Source of the DNA: UBA4732 sp963823075
GTDB taxonomy: Bacteria; Planctomycetota; Planctomycetia; Gemmatales; Gemmataceae
Length of the DNA: 64,000 nt
Direction: 5' to 3'
Assembly: GCA_963823075.1 (NCBI GenBank)
Contig: CAWGKE010000014.1
Coordinates: 186,001 to 250,000 of the forward strand
Of this stretch, positions 44,325 through 56,203 are shown piece by piece (the stretch's first letter is position 1; each line of letters begins with the position of its first letter). The position numbers were made by a program, and so were the translations under genes. The notes below the pieces were generated by a model. That model was not told the DNA's origin and made no database searches. It saw only the letters and a list, made by a program, of their open reading frames with translations.

Positions 44325-47300
44325 GGCATCACCTCCCGGAGGTCGAGGGTGATGGCGACCTGCGCCGGATCGTGGGCGACGCTCACCACATTTGGATGCA
44401 GGTGGAGGAAGTTCACCTCGATGGGCTCCGCCGCGAGGCGGAGGAGCGCCTCCTTGAGCGTCCCGCGGTCGGCGGGCACCGTGGTGAGACAGACGGCCCC
44501 GCGGTCAGTAAGCACCTGTGCTACGGCGGCTTCCCAGCCCGCAGCGAGTGCCACCGTGGTCTCGCCCGCCCGCAGCAGGTCAAGCAAGAGATCGCGGTCC
44601 GGTAGCGGGGCCTCGGCGAACGGATTATAGAACGACAGGCCCTGTGCGCGGACCAGGCAGCCGCGGGGCCAGAGGAGCCCGTAAACGGTCTGGAACCGCC
44701 AGAATGGGTCGTGGGCAGGAACGCCGCCCACCAGCGCCAGGTCTGCCTGGACTGCTGGCAACTGTGCGGCTACGTAGGCGTACACACGGGGGTCTATCTC
44801 GATGCCCAAGCGGTCCTCGGCCGCATTCCAGTCCTGGACGAGCCTGCGGAGCAGGACGTCGGTGGCCGGGGAACTGCCCGGGCGGAGGATGCGGGTGTGG
44901 ACTGCGCTCATGACCGGATGGTTCACCACGATTCCCCGGCGCGAGGAGTCTGCGGAGGGTGAGCGTGGCGACAGCGAGACCTGCGTGATCCGACGCCGAG
45001 CGCACGGCATCCAGGGCGACGTTGAGTTCGGCGTCGGTGGCGGTGAGAGCCAGGAGTCGGGTGAGTTCCCGATCAACGATCTCGAAGTCAGTCGCTGCCA
45101 ACGCGCTCTCCGCGATCCGGAAAAACCGCCGCGGATCGGCGGCGAAGGTCCGGAGGATCTCCTCGACCACGCCGCCGCCACCGATGGTCGCCTCGGTGAT
45201 CCACACCTCCTCGCATCCATCGGGCACGGGCGGCGATCCCAGGGGACGGGGACCGGGATCGATGTCGAGGTAAAGGTCGCCGGCCTCCATCTGCGGACAG
45301 GACTGCTGGCACGCTTCGAGGAGGGCACCGCCGAGCGTTGCCTTGTAGCGCCCTCGGCCCACCTCCGCCAGCCATCGTCCGGCGGCTGCCACAAGACAGG
45401 AGCGATGGACCCGAGGGCACCGGTCACGGCCGGCGTCCGGCAGAGAGCGAGGAATGTGTCGTGGACCTTCTGGCGCACCTGGCCTCCGCCCGGGAGGTCG
45501 ATCGCCTGGAAGATGACGCCCAGGACATCCGCGAGGGTGCCGCCGATGTCGCCCGCGTGCAGTCGGCGCTGGGCTTCCTCGACCGCGACCTCATCACCTA
45601 CTGCCCGCGCCACCAGCGCCGAGAGGTAGATCTGCGCGAGCCAATCGCGCTGGAAGGCGTTGGCGAAGGCGTCCAGGGTGGTGTCGCTCTGCACCCGTTG
45701 CCGGAAGTACGCCGCGCGAAAGGCCCGCACCTTCCGGCGGTTGGGGTGGGTCGGGGAGAGGCCGAGGTCGGCGGGGATCGCGAAGCGGAAGACGATCCCG
45801 TCCGACTGCTGGGTGAAGCCAACGGCAGCGGGTTCGCCCGTCGCCTGCTCGACGAAGCGGATCGTGAGGTCAGCCTGGTTGCCGTTGCGGAAGGAGATGT
45901 TCGCGTGCGAGGCGACAGCGAAGCGCCGGACCTCGACATGGTTGCGCCGTTGTGGGTGTAGAAACGGATCTCGCCAATGACGGACTCCCACGCCGAGCCT
46001 CTGGGCGGCTCGAATCGCAGCCGGTCGTCCTCGCGGGCGGGGGCGAGTTGGCTGCGCCACTCAAGCTGGGCGTTCGAGGTGATGGCGACGTTTCCCGGAG
46101 GCTGGCGCGGGTGAATCTTCCAGGGACGGACACAGCGCACCTGTCGGACTGCCCCGCCCTCACGGACCTGGAAACTGCCTGCCTCCTCGAACTCCTCGCA
46201 GAACACCTCGACCGGGATTGCCTGCAGCGGCGTCTGGAGGCTCTGCGGCGGCATCCAGTGGTGGGCGAATGCGTGGCGGTAGCCGAACCGGCGCGTCACC
46301 CGGCCTGGGGCGAGGGTGCGCAGGGCCTGCACGATGGACAGGAAGAACGACTCCCGTGCCTGCCCCTGCTGCTGCGGGTCGATGATGATCTCCACCTCGG
46401 GGAGGTTGAGGTCGCCGAAGAGTTGCTGCGGGATGAAGTCCGGGAGCGGGTGGTCCTTCACCAGATAATCGCGGCGTAGTCTCATCGGGATGCGCAGGCA
46501 TGCGCCGCCAGCCGGATTCGAGCCGCCGCAGCAGGGTCGGGATAACCGCCGTCATTACCGGCCGGGGCGGGTCCCAGAGGACGGCTTGCGTGTCCTCGGC
46601 GGAAAGTGCCAGGGCGGCCCGGAGGTATCGCTCCAGGGAACGACACCGCGCTTCGTCACCGTCGAGGACCTCGGCCAGGATCTGCCGTTCCGCCTCTTGC
46701 CTGCGACGGCCATTGTCCGCCCACCAGCCGGTGCCTTCGGCGGGGGCACTGAAATCCTTCCAGACGCTCTCCGGCGGCAGGTTGGGCGGGAGTTCCCGCG
46801 CCACCCAGTCCATGAGGGTAAAGGCTGCCTGCATTCGCAGCACGTAGCGGTTGCCGACCGGGAGTGAGCGCAGCGGCAGCTGCGGGTCGAAGAGCTGGTC
46901 GTAGGCTTGGTAGGCGAGGCGGTCGCGGCCGTAGTCGGAGAGGACGACCGCCGTCCACGGGCGCATTGGCCTCGGCCGCCCGGCGCGACCCTTGCGTTGA
47001 ATGAAGGCGGCCCAGTCCCGGGGAGCCTTGTGCTGCATCACCCCGCCCACCTCGGGATCGTTGTAGCCGACCTCCAGGGCTGCGGTGGCGACGACGACGT
47101 CGCTTCCTTGCTCGACGCCGACGTCCTGCGAGCTGGTACGACTGATGCGCAGAGGTTGGGCCAGCCCGAACGGGTGGCCGATGTCTTCGCAGAGCTGCCA
47201 CGACTGGCCGAGGAGATGGCGCAGGTTGTTGTCGGGTTGCACGGTCGAACGGAGCGAGGCGAGTACTGTCCCGCCCGCTTGGGGCCGGCCCCAGCTGTCC

Positions 47301-48868
47301 AGTCCTTCGGCGTCCTGGAGATTGTTGTAGAGGCGGTTAGTGACATCCAAGTCATCGGTGAAGAGGAAGACGCGCTTCCCGTAAAGGCCCTGCGCTCGGG
47401 GAAGTGTTGGCGGGGTCGAGGATGCGGCGCAACAGCATCGCCGTTTGGATGCTGGTCGAGAGGAGACTCGTCCCCGCAGCCGGATCGCCGCGCAGGGCGA
47501 GCACGTACTCGACACTCTCTGGGATCGGGTCGAGTTCGATGTCCTTGGGGGACACCTCCTCGACCGTTCCCGGTCGCAGGCCCACGAGTTGACCGAAGAA
47601 CTCCGCCGCGGTGCGGAGGGTCGCGGAGAGGCCGGTGAACTGGACTTTCGACCCGACGGCGTGCTGCCAGCGGCGCAGCAGGAGCGCCACCTGAGCGCCC
47701 GAGGTGCCCGAGTAGGTATGCACCTCGTCGAGGAGCATGATTTGCGGCCGGCGGATCGATGGGCCGAGGCCGAAGATGTGGCCGTACTGGCTGTTGCTCA
47801 TCTGGCGGTTGAGCATCTCCGTCGTCGTGAAAAGCACGTCGGGAGGGGTCTTGGCCATGCGGGCGCGGGTCAGGAGCACTTCGTCACCGGAGACGGTCGC
47901 GCCACAAGCAGGCGAGGCGCAGTGGAGGGCCTCGACGCCACTGTCGGCATCGGCGATCCGCCACAGGAGATCGCCGTCGCACCGGGGGCAGCGGAGGAAC
48001 GGACAGACGTAGCCGCCGGCGCGGGCGCGCCCCAGCTCTGGAAGCGCGCGAGTTCCCGGGCGTCCCGCGGTGTCGGCCCGAAGAAGGCACCAATCGTGAG
48101 TTTCCGCCCGGCCTGCCGCAGGAGCAGGGCGTCGAGGCGCCGTGCCTCCGCGTAGGTCTCCGAGAACTGGTCCTTGAGCAACTCGTTGCGGGGGTAGATC
48201 GCGATCGCCTTCGTCCAGTGGGAGGACTGTTCGACCAGGCCGGCTAGGTGGGTGAGCGCCGGCAGGTAGAAGGCCAGCGTCTTACCCGTGCCGGTCCCGG
48301 CTCCGATGATGAGGCCTCGGCTCGCCCGCGCCTCCAGGTCTAGGAGCATCCTCCGTGTCGCCTGGTACTGGAACTCGGCGAGGCGAAGTGGCTCGGGTTC
48401 CCCGTCCCGCAGGAGGCACACGATCGCCTGGCGGCGGAGCGGGGAGAGGCGTAGCTCGGTGCCCAGGCGTTCGAGTACCTTGGCCGGATCGATCTCCCGG
48501 CGCGGGTAGCGGCGGGGTCGCCGGGCAAAGCGGTAGTCCGCTACGAGGGTCGGGGCGAGTTGCCAGGGGCGATTCGGGAACAGCTGCCGCAGCCGGGCGA
48601 AGAGCCGGACTGCCTCGGCCATGCGTGTCCGGAAGGCGTCGGACAGGTTCATGCGGAACGTGAAGAGGAGCCGCCGGTCGAGGAGGTCCTGGCGCAGTTC
48701 CTCCGCGGTGAAGTCCACGCCGCGTTCATTGATGACCTGCTGCGCGATTTCCTCGATTTCCGCCGCGCTGAAGGCACCGTCCACAACGCCCCAGGAGAGG
48801 AGTTTCTCCTCCTCCTGCTCCAGCCGGTCCAGGATCTCGCGGACGACCGCGTCGCGCGCCTGACTCAT
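44321..48868 (-). CDS. dpdJ: DpdJ, large DEAD/DEAH helicase (about six frameshifts)
   Basis: About 1,515 residues restored from MSQARDAVVREILDRLEQEE. Helicase motif I is GAGTGTGKTLAFYLPAL and motif II is LLDEVHTYSG, with a zinc ribbon between (CPFLRCPRCDG ... CASPACG). The second RecA-like domain has VVVATAALEVGYNDPEVGGV and FIQRKGRAGRPRPMRP (motif VI). A C-terminal DUF1998-like part follows. Frame changes lie near 48035, 47400, 46490, 45930, 45385 and 44930; each is one base and each continues a good protein. DpdJ is a DNA translocase or helicase of the restriction module. Confidence 0.82.
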
Positions 48869-48881
48869 GAACCACTCCCTT

Positions 48882-49601
48882 CTACAGGCCGAGGCTCGCG
48901 ACCCTGATGGAGAACGAGCGCGCGATGCCGTGCTGGGTGAGCCAACGATGTACCTCGTCGGTGAGGAGGTCGAGTTGTGCCCCCGCCGGAGCCGCCGCCG
49001 CCTTGAGGAAGGCGACCACGGCCGCCGGCACGTCACCGCCGCCCAGCTGGCTCCAGGCCCGCTGCAGTTCGCCCACTTCGGCGTCGAATTCCCGGAGTTC
49101 TTCTGCACTCTTCGGTAGTGTGAGGCGGGTCAGGCCGAGTTGCTCTGCTCGCTGTCGGAGCAGGCGCACCTCCCGAGGGAACGCCGTGGCGAGGACATCG
49201 AGCACCTCACGGTTCGTGCCGGGGATACTTCTCTCGGTGTATTTCAGCCAGGCGGCCTGAAGTTCGGTCTCCAGCCGGTCCGCGATGCCAGCGACCGACT
49301 CGCCGAACTGGGTGGCGGCAAACGTCCGCTCGTCGATGAGCGACTCGGCCTTGGCGCGAAACTGCCCGCGGACTGCGGAGACCTGAGCGACAAGCCGCCG
49401 GGCGTCTTGGCCCATGTCAATGCGGGCGAGCCTTGCGGCACTGAGCGTCCGCAAGACAGCGAGGAGAGGAGCAAATCGGCTGACCTGATGGGCGAACTGG
49501 TCGCGCACTTTCTGAAACCGCTTGAGCTGCTCGACGTTCAGCCTCAGTTGCTTCTTCTCGGCGATTTGCTCGCTCACGTTCCGGCACTGGTCAAGGATCA
49601 C
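48882..49601 (-). CDS. Coiled-coil protein at the dpdI position (second)
   Basis: 239 residues, intact, from a GTG overlapping the upstream stop (GTGA). Long charged helices (VSEQIAEKKQLRLNVEQLKRFQKVRDQFAHQV, RREVLDVLATAF-type repeats) suggest a coiled coil. The end is WLTQHGIARSFSIRVASLGL. It lies between dpdH and dpdJ. One of this and the next gene is probably the described DpdI; I cannot tell which without a search. Likely a structural part of the restriction complex. Confidence 0.6.
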   Translation of the reverse strand: MILDQCRNVSEQIAEKKQLRLNVEQLKRFQKVRDQFAHQVSRFAPLLAVLRTLSAARLARIDMGQDARRLVAQVSAVRGQFRAKAESLIDERTFAATQFGESVAGIADRLETELQAAWLKYTERSIPGTNREVLDVLATAFPREVRLLRQRAEQLGLTRLTLPKSAEELREFDAEVGELQRAWSQLGGGDVPAAVVAFLKAAAAPAGAQLDLLTDEVHRWLTQHGIARSFSIRVASLGL

Positions 49602-50236
49602 GCATCACCTCCTGCGGAGCCGCTGGCCGCGAGTTCATCCGCAAGAGCCTGTAGCTGGTCTAGGCTCTGGGCGATGGCCTGCTGTGCCTCTTTTAGCTCT
49701 CCTGCGCCTTCAAGCTGCGTGATCTCCGTTGCGACCCGCTTGCGGGAGCCCTCCAGGAACTGCGATGTCAGGGTCATGAAATCCTCCGCCGTCGCCATCA
49801 ACTCGCCGTAGTCACGGCCGAGTTCGACGAGGAGGGCGGCAGGGTCGGTCTCTGCACGCATCCGCCCGACGGCTTCGAGACACTGGTCGAGCCTGACCCT
49901 GGCGAACGCGTCGAGCGCCAGTTCAAGCCGTTCTCGGCTGACGCCCGCGAACACGCCTTCGTCCCGCGCCGCCTGCATGATTTCTCGGACCATTGCGACT
50001 AGATCGTCGCGGGTGGTGTCGGCTCCGATCACCTCCCGCACTCGGGCGAGCCACACAACGTGTCGCTCTCGTTCCTCCTGACCGCCTTGGTGAGCGAGAG
50101 AATCGACCTTCTCTCTCGCCTTCCGAATCGGAGCGTACATGTCCCACATGTCTTCAGGAATGGTCTCCTTCGGTCGCCAGTCCTTCCGCAGCGCACGGAG
50201 AGGTTCAAGGATTTGGGTCACGTCGATGACCTGCAC
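49598..50236 (-). CDS. Coiled-coil protein at the dpdI position (first)
   Basis: 212 residues, intact, from GTG (MQVIDVTQILEPLRALRKDW). Charged helical sequence throughout, with heptads in QFLEGSRKRVATEITQLEGAGELKEAQQAIAQ (read as two parts). It overlaps the end of dpdH and the start of the next coiled-coil gene, so translation is coupled. No catalytic motif. Both coiled-coil genes are free of frameshifts while their neighbours are not. Confidence 0.6.
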   Translation of the reverse strand: MQVIDVTQILEPLRALRKDWRPKETIPEDMWDMYAPIRKAREKVDSLAHQGGQEERERHVVWLARVREVIGADTTRDDLVAMVREIMQAARDEGVFAGVSRERLELALDAFARVRLDQCLEAVGRMRAETDPAALLVELGRDYGELMATAEDFMTLTSQFLEGSRKRVATEITQLEGAGELKEAQQAIAQSLDQLQALADELAASGSAGGDA

Positions 50237-52723
50237 TTTGGGATGCCCCCTTTGGTGCAGCCGATGTGAAACCGGAGAATATCTTTCAGCCCTTGATGGT
50301 TCGCCTGGAACACCTTGAAAAGCTCCTTCCAGGACGCGGAACGGTGGTCACACTCGATGCTCTCGATTCTCTCGAAGAGTGCGCTCAACTGGTCGTCCGT
50401 CGAGGTCTTGCTCGCTAGGCGGTCGATTCGCCATGCGGGCCGCCAGCGCGAGGAATTCCGCCGCGGCCGGCGCCGGGTTCCACGCTCACCCCAGCCTTCG
50501 TCGGCCGGCGGAGTTGGTCGAGGACGGTCTGCGCCCAGCCATCGAGTTGCTGGGCGTATTTCCGCAGGTAGTAACTCCCGGACTGGCCGCCGTACTGGAA
50601 CCGCCAGCTGCCGTGGTGGACGAAGAGCAGCATCCCCTGGAGGGCGAGGGCCGCGTCGGTGAAGGACTTCTGGTCTGTCGGGATGGTGAGCTGCACGATG
50701 GCCTGTGTGCCGCTGCGTACTCTGCCGCTCGAAGTTGAGCTTCTCTGCCGGAACGGCTTCTTCGGTTCTGTGGGGCCGCTGAAGTGACCCTTCGACGAGG
50801 ATCTCAGCGTCCCAGTTGATTCGCGACTTGACCGCGTCGAAGACGGCCTCACGCAGAGGCGTTGACCAGGTTCTGGGGCCAGCGACCACGCCGTTCTGCC
50901 ACTCGACGAGTTGACGGAGTTGGGTCTCCAGCTTCTCGGGCAAGCTCTGCGTCGGCACAGGGCGATTCTGTTCTGGTGCCGGCCGATCCGGGGTTGGCTT
51001 CGGCGTTGGCGGCACAGGCTGCGGCGGAGCGGCACCGATGAGCGGCAGACCGAACGCCTCATGTACTCCGGGGTGCAGGTCGATGACGCGTTCGCTCGTG
51101 GTCCAGAGGTCGATAAGCGTGAGACGGCGCTCACGGGTCGCCGGGTTCGGGTCGCGCCGCTTCAGGTCATCCTTCAGCGCTCGGACTCAGCCTGGGGTTC
51201 TTGAAATGGTCGAGGAGGGCCGGAGGCGGGAACTGGCCCGCGCGCAGGTCATCGACGTAAGTGGCCAGCACGGCCTTCAGGACATCTTTGATGACGAACC
51301 GGGGGTTGAACCCTTCCGGGCTGGCCCGCTCGACCATCCGCCGCACCGCAATCGGGTTGAAGGGGTAGAGCCCAATCCCACCTCGTTCGCCGAACGCCTC
51401 GTGGCACTTGGCCCGGTGCTCGCAGCCCGAGCAGGCGATCGGTGGCGGTTCTGCGGCGTTGTTTCCGGTCGAGTGAGATGATTCCAGCCACTGGGTGAGG
51501 TCGGTCTCCGGGAGTCGCGCCGCGTTCAGGTAGCGGGCCACGAACCGCTCGATCTCGGCCTCCGTTATCACGTCCCCGCTATCGCCGGGCGGGTCGAGCG
51601 TCACGCAGAAATCGACCCGGGTCTGGACCGTGTCGTATAGCGTCCCGAAGTAGCCCTTCGTACAGGCGAGCACGGTCCGCATCGGACACAGCCGCGGGCG
51701 TCCCTCCTGGTGCGGGCGGGCGATGATCGCCTCCAGGAGTTGCATGTCGATCCCCTGGAGCTTGGCGAAGTCCTCGATGAGCAGGATGAGTTCGGTGCCC
51801 TGAGCGGCCAGTGCCTCACGCACTTCGAGCATGAGTCTGAGGAGCGCGTCGCCGCGGAATTCCAGGAGTTCGGTGACGGCGGTACTCAGGTGGAGGTTGA
51901 GCCAGTTCACCACCTCGGCATGCAGGGTCTTCGTGGTGTCCCCGACGAGTTGGCTAAAGAACGAGCGGGCCTTCAGACTCGCCCGCTTGATGTCGCTCAC
52001 CCGCAGCGGCAGGTCCTCCTCCTTGAAGCCGCGCTTCTCCTCCAGTCGCTCGACGGCGGCGGACTTGCCGATGGTATGCTGGACCAACCGGTCGATCACG
52101 CCCCCGTCATGGAGAAGCGCCTCGCGGAAGAACGGATCGTAGAGCAGGTTCGGCAGCTGCTGGGCCAGGTCCGCCTGCACCTCAGTCAGTCCTTGCATCT
52201 TGTGCGGGCCGTTCGGGCCACAGGCGACAGCCAGGTTGTTGAGCAGCTTCTCGCGGGCCTCCTTCTCCGAACGTAGTTCGCTCGTCGCACGCCGCAGCCG
52301 CGAGCGGTAGTCGTTGAATCGTGAGTCATCTTTCACGCCGGGGAGCTTCAGCACCCGGTCGAGGACATCCCAGAGGTTCGTATCGACCTTCGGCACGAGG
52401 AGAACATGGCGGTTCGGTGACGGCGGGATGTTGACCGCGAGCCAGCGGACCAGGTGGGACTTGCCCGTTCCGGCGTTCCCCAGCACGGGGACGAAGGCGA
52501 AGTCCTTGGGCCGGAGGAGTTCTTCCAGGAACTGCCGCTCGCTGTAAAGCGCCGCCGCGCGCTCCACCGACTGGCCCTTGTAGAGGGCGGTGAGCGTGGT
52601 GCGGAACATCTTCACCGGATGGTGGACCGCGAGGAACACGTGGGTCGGCGGCTGAAGCGCCTCGGTGTTCATCACCCTCTCGGCCCAGGCCGGTTCCCAA
52701 CAGACGAATTGCTGAAACGGCAT
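50218..52723 (-). CDS. dpdH: DpdH, P-loop ATPase (about four frameshifts)
   Basis: About 835 residues restored from MPFQQFVCWEPAWAERVMNT. Walker A is VLGNAGTGKSHLVRWL (near residue 95) and Walker B is ELILLIEDFAKLQG. A zinc site CSGCEHRAKC is near residue 470. After 51180 the chain continues in other frames: ALKDDLKRRDPNPATRERRL, a Pro-rich linker, LPEKLETQLRQLVEWQNGVV, then SFTDAALALQGMLLFVHHGS and KTSTDDQLSALFERIESIEC to the end. DpdH is described as an ATP-binding restriction component. It starts 13 bases after dpdG. Confidence 0.78.
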
Positions 52724-52736
52724 CGTCCCTTTCCCC

Positions 52737-53631
52737 CTACACAGCCCGTAGCAGGATGACGTGCGACACGGGTTCGACGCGGTCACCGTCCGGCAGCAGC
52801 AGTGTCGTCGCGTCCGAGTCCTGCGCGAGTTCCACCACGCCTTCGTCCCGCAGCCGGAGCCAGGCGAGGGCGGTCGTACTGGAGAGACGGCCTGGCTCAC
52901 GGGCGAGCACCCGATCGATGTCGGCCCGCAAAAACCCGCCCTCGAAGACCGGGCAGACCTGGGTCAGACGGCTCATGACGTCCGGCAGAGGGTGTCGGGT
53001 TTTCGGCTTCCCGGGCATGACCTCCGAGAGCCGGAGCTTGAGGTGGGCGGTAGGGTCTGGTGTGAGGACGCTCTTCCCGCCCCGCACGTGCATCCATCCG
53101 AACCTCAGAAAGCAGACCCAGTCCTCGAAGTTGCCGTAGCGGGCGTTGTTCGTCAGGCCGAGCCGGTCTTCGCCGAACCTCTCAGAGACAGCCTTCTCGA
53201 CCTCGGGCCAGGTGCCGGGAGCATCGCAAGGCATCCTGGGCGAGGTACCAGGCGATCTGCCGACCCAGGTCGTGGTTCGCATCCCGCTCGGTCACGAAGA
53301 AGAGCCGCGCGAGCGTGACCGGAAGCATCGCCTCGGCTGTCGCCGGGTTACGGGCCGAGTCTGGGAGTGCCGGGTTGAGCCGGACCTGCCCGTCCGATTC
53401 GGTGAGGAGTCCCATCGCGACGCACTCGTTGACGGTCTTGCGGACCATGTCCCTCCCGCCGCCCTCCCGCTCGGACTGTCCCTCCCCATCGTCGGTGCGG
53501 ACTAGCGACTCGGGGGAGAGCGTCCTCTCGATGACATCGCTGGTCTCGCTCCGCCCTTTGGTCCGTAGGAGGAACCGGTAGACGCCGATCAGGCGGCTCG
53601 GCACCGCGTAGGCTTCTGTGATGACGCTCAT
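52737..53631 (-). CDS. dpdG: DpdG (one frameshift)
   Basis: About 298 residues restored. MSVITEAYAVPSRLIGVYRF opens the first frame; a winged-helix-like part (GGGRDMVRKTVNECVAMGLLTESDGQVRL) follows; a one-base shift near 53230 leads to CDAPGTWPEVEKAVSERFGE and the end DGDRVEPVSHVILLRAV. Start overlaps the dpdF stop (ATGA). Two winged-helix-like segments (the second is WLRLRDEGVVELAQDSD) suggest DNA binding. Its role in Dpd restriction is not known. Confidence 0.75.
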
Positions 53632-56203
53632 ACTCCGACCCTCGTGCAGAACTCCTCGATGGGGTAGCTCGTCCAGCGGATAGTTTGGGCGAGCATACAG
53701 TGCGGTTTCTCCGGGTCGCGTGTGTCCGCAGGGAGCCAGAGTATGCGCGGGGCGTCCAGGTCTGTCGCGCACCCGACCGAACGCAAGATGGTCGCGAGGA
53801 CCGCCGTCGGTGGGCGGATAATCAGCGCCGGCACCGGCGGCAGGTGGAGCGGCCGCCACTCTTCATCGAAGAACACCGGCGTGCTCGGCGGCGTCGAGAA
53901 GAGCGGTCGCAGCCGCTCCAGTTCCTCGGCGGGGGCCACGACCGATCGCACCCCCTTTGCGACGAGGAAGCGGACCAGGCGTTCCCGCCGCTGCCGGTCG
54001 CTGCCGGTCGCCCGGTCCATGAGGTCATCGAACAGCACCGCCTCCCCGGCGGAGCCTAGCAGCCGGGAGAGGTCGGCAGGAAGATCGGATCGCACGTTCA
54101 GCCATGCCGGTCGCGGTGTGGGCATCACCCCCGCACTGGACCGGAGACCGTGCCGACGGCAGGCCGGGCACCCGCCGCAGCTTCGGGAGACGAGGCTCGC
54201 AGCCCGTGGCTGCTCCCCGGCCCGCAGCGGGATCTCGTAAGCCTCGGCGAATATATCGGCGAAACACCGGCTCCCAGCGAGTGCTTCCGACATCAGGTCG
54301 AGCCCGCGGCGGGTTGCGCGAGCGGTCTTTCCGCGAGAATGCTCGACCGTGTGCCGCCAGGTCGCCTCCATATCCAGATGCACCTCGTGGGCGATTCGCA
54401 GCACCCGCTGGTTGCGGTGCCGCTCGAACTCACTCTGGAACCGCTCCTCATCGAAGATTCCGTCCTCTCCGAGGAACTGGTCGCGGCGCGGCGGCGGCTG
54501 GGCGTCCAGGTCGATGACCTCGCTTCGCGCAAGGAGGGCGAGGGTGTGAACATTCCAGGCAACGTGCGCGCTGTTGGAGAAGTCGCCGAACCTGTACTCC
54601 GGCACCACGTCCACCGGAACGCGGATTCGGCCGTCGGGCAGTTCCTCTTTGCGGAAGAACATGGCTTGCCAGCGCCCATAGCCTTTCTCGGTGGTGATGA
54701 TGGTCTTCTGGTTCAGGTCACGGGCGACCTCGCGGTCCTCTGGCGTGTGCAGCAGGAGCGAGACGCTCGCCCGGCCGTCGCGCCCGCCCCGGCCCACCTC
54801 CTGGTAGAATCGGTCGATGTGCTCGGGGACGCAGGCGTGGATCACGGCACGGACGTTGTCTTTGTCCACTCCCAGCCCAAACGCGGAGGTGGCGACCACA
54901 AGATCGAGATCGTCGTCCTGCCAGGCACGCACGACCTCTACCCGTTCCTGGGGGCGGCTCGCGCCGGTCACTGCTGCCGTGCGGCGGAACCCCGCGCCCC
55001 GCAAGCGTTCTAGCCAGGCCTGGGCATCGGACACCTTGGTGACGTAGAGGATGAGCGGGCGGGGAAGGTGCCGGACGGCCTCGAACAGGTGCCCCTGACG
55101 GGCCGCCTCATCCTCGCAAGCCGCGACCCAGTACGAAGGCTCCGGGCGGAGCTGCACGGCGGAGAGCACGGCAAAGGGCCCCGGCCTGCCGAAGAGGGTT
55201 TCCAAGGTATCGAGGCAAGCCTCCGTCATCGTGCCCGTGAGCAGGACCGTCTTGAACGGCTCCCCGCGCTGCCGGAGCAGATCCTGCCGCAGGCCCGCCA
55301 GTTCCTGGAACTCCGGACGGAAGTCGTCCCCCCACTGATCGACGATGTGGGCCTCGTCCACGGCCAGCAGGCGGAGTGAGCCGTGGGTCGCGGCGGTGTA
55401 GAGCGGCCCTGCGAGCGACCGGAGCAGGCTCTCAGGGGACGTGAACACAATCCGCTGGCTGCCGGCGCGGATGCGCTCGCGGATGCCCCTGTTCCGCTCC
55501 TCCGTCATGCCGTCTCCCCCGCCGAAGTACGCGGTTGCGTGAGGGACGTAGTGGGCCAGCACTCGCTCCTGGTCGATGGCGAGCGCGGTCGTGGGGACCA
55601 CCACGACACTGAAGCCGGCAGGGTCGATGAGGGCGGGAACGTACCCACAGAGGCTCTTGCCGGCTCCCGTGGGCAGATTAACCACGAGAGTCGAACCGGG
55701 TGGCGCCATAAGCACGCCCCGGACGGCCTCTCGCTGCCCGGCGCAGCGGTAGTTCCGCCATGCTGCAAACGGGTGGAGGAAGGGATCGCCAGGGAGAGAC
55801 TCTCCGTAGTCGCGGCGGGTGTCCGCGGCAGCCGCCGGTCCATCGACCGGGTAGCAAGCCGCTTCCGGCAGCCACCCTGGCGTCCAGGTACGGGCGCGAA
55901 GGTGGATGGAGTGGGCGGACTCGTTTACGATGTCGATGCCGAACTGATCCCAGGCAGCCGGGCTCGGCCAGGGGGCTGCCCTCGGCACCGTGAGGATTGG
56001 GGAGACCCCGGCCTGCTTCTCCTGCTCGCGGCGCAGCGCGTGACGGGTCAGGACAGCCAGGTCGGCCGGCCCGGGCCCCATCGCGGTGGCTCAAGCGCGC
56101 GAAGGAGTCGCCGGTTGCAGGCTTCGGCAAACGACGAGACATCGGCTGGCTGCGGGTGACGCCCGGACACGACCTCGTGGAAGAGTGCGAATTCGTCAGT
56201 CAT
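53628..56203 (-). CDS. dpdF: DpdF, RecQ-like helicase (one frameshift)
   Basis: About 858 residues restored from MTDEFALFHEVVSGRHPQPA, with a shift near 56075. Helicase motifs: LVVNLPTGAGKSLCGYVPAL (I), LLAVDEAHIVDQWGDDFRPE (II), LLTGTMTEACLDTL (III), VVATSAFGLGVDKDNVRAVI (V) and FYQEVGRGGRDGRAS (VI), the RecQ-type set. A C-terminal cysteine cluster SCGGCPACRRHG could bind zinc. Start overlaps the dpdE stop by 8 bp; GAGGAGC is the ribosome site. A 3'-5' helicase is expected. Confidence 0.85.
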
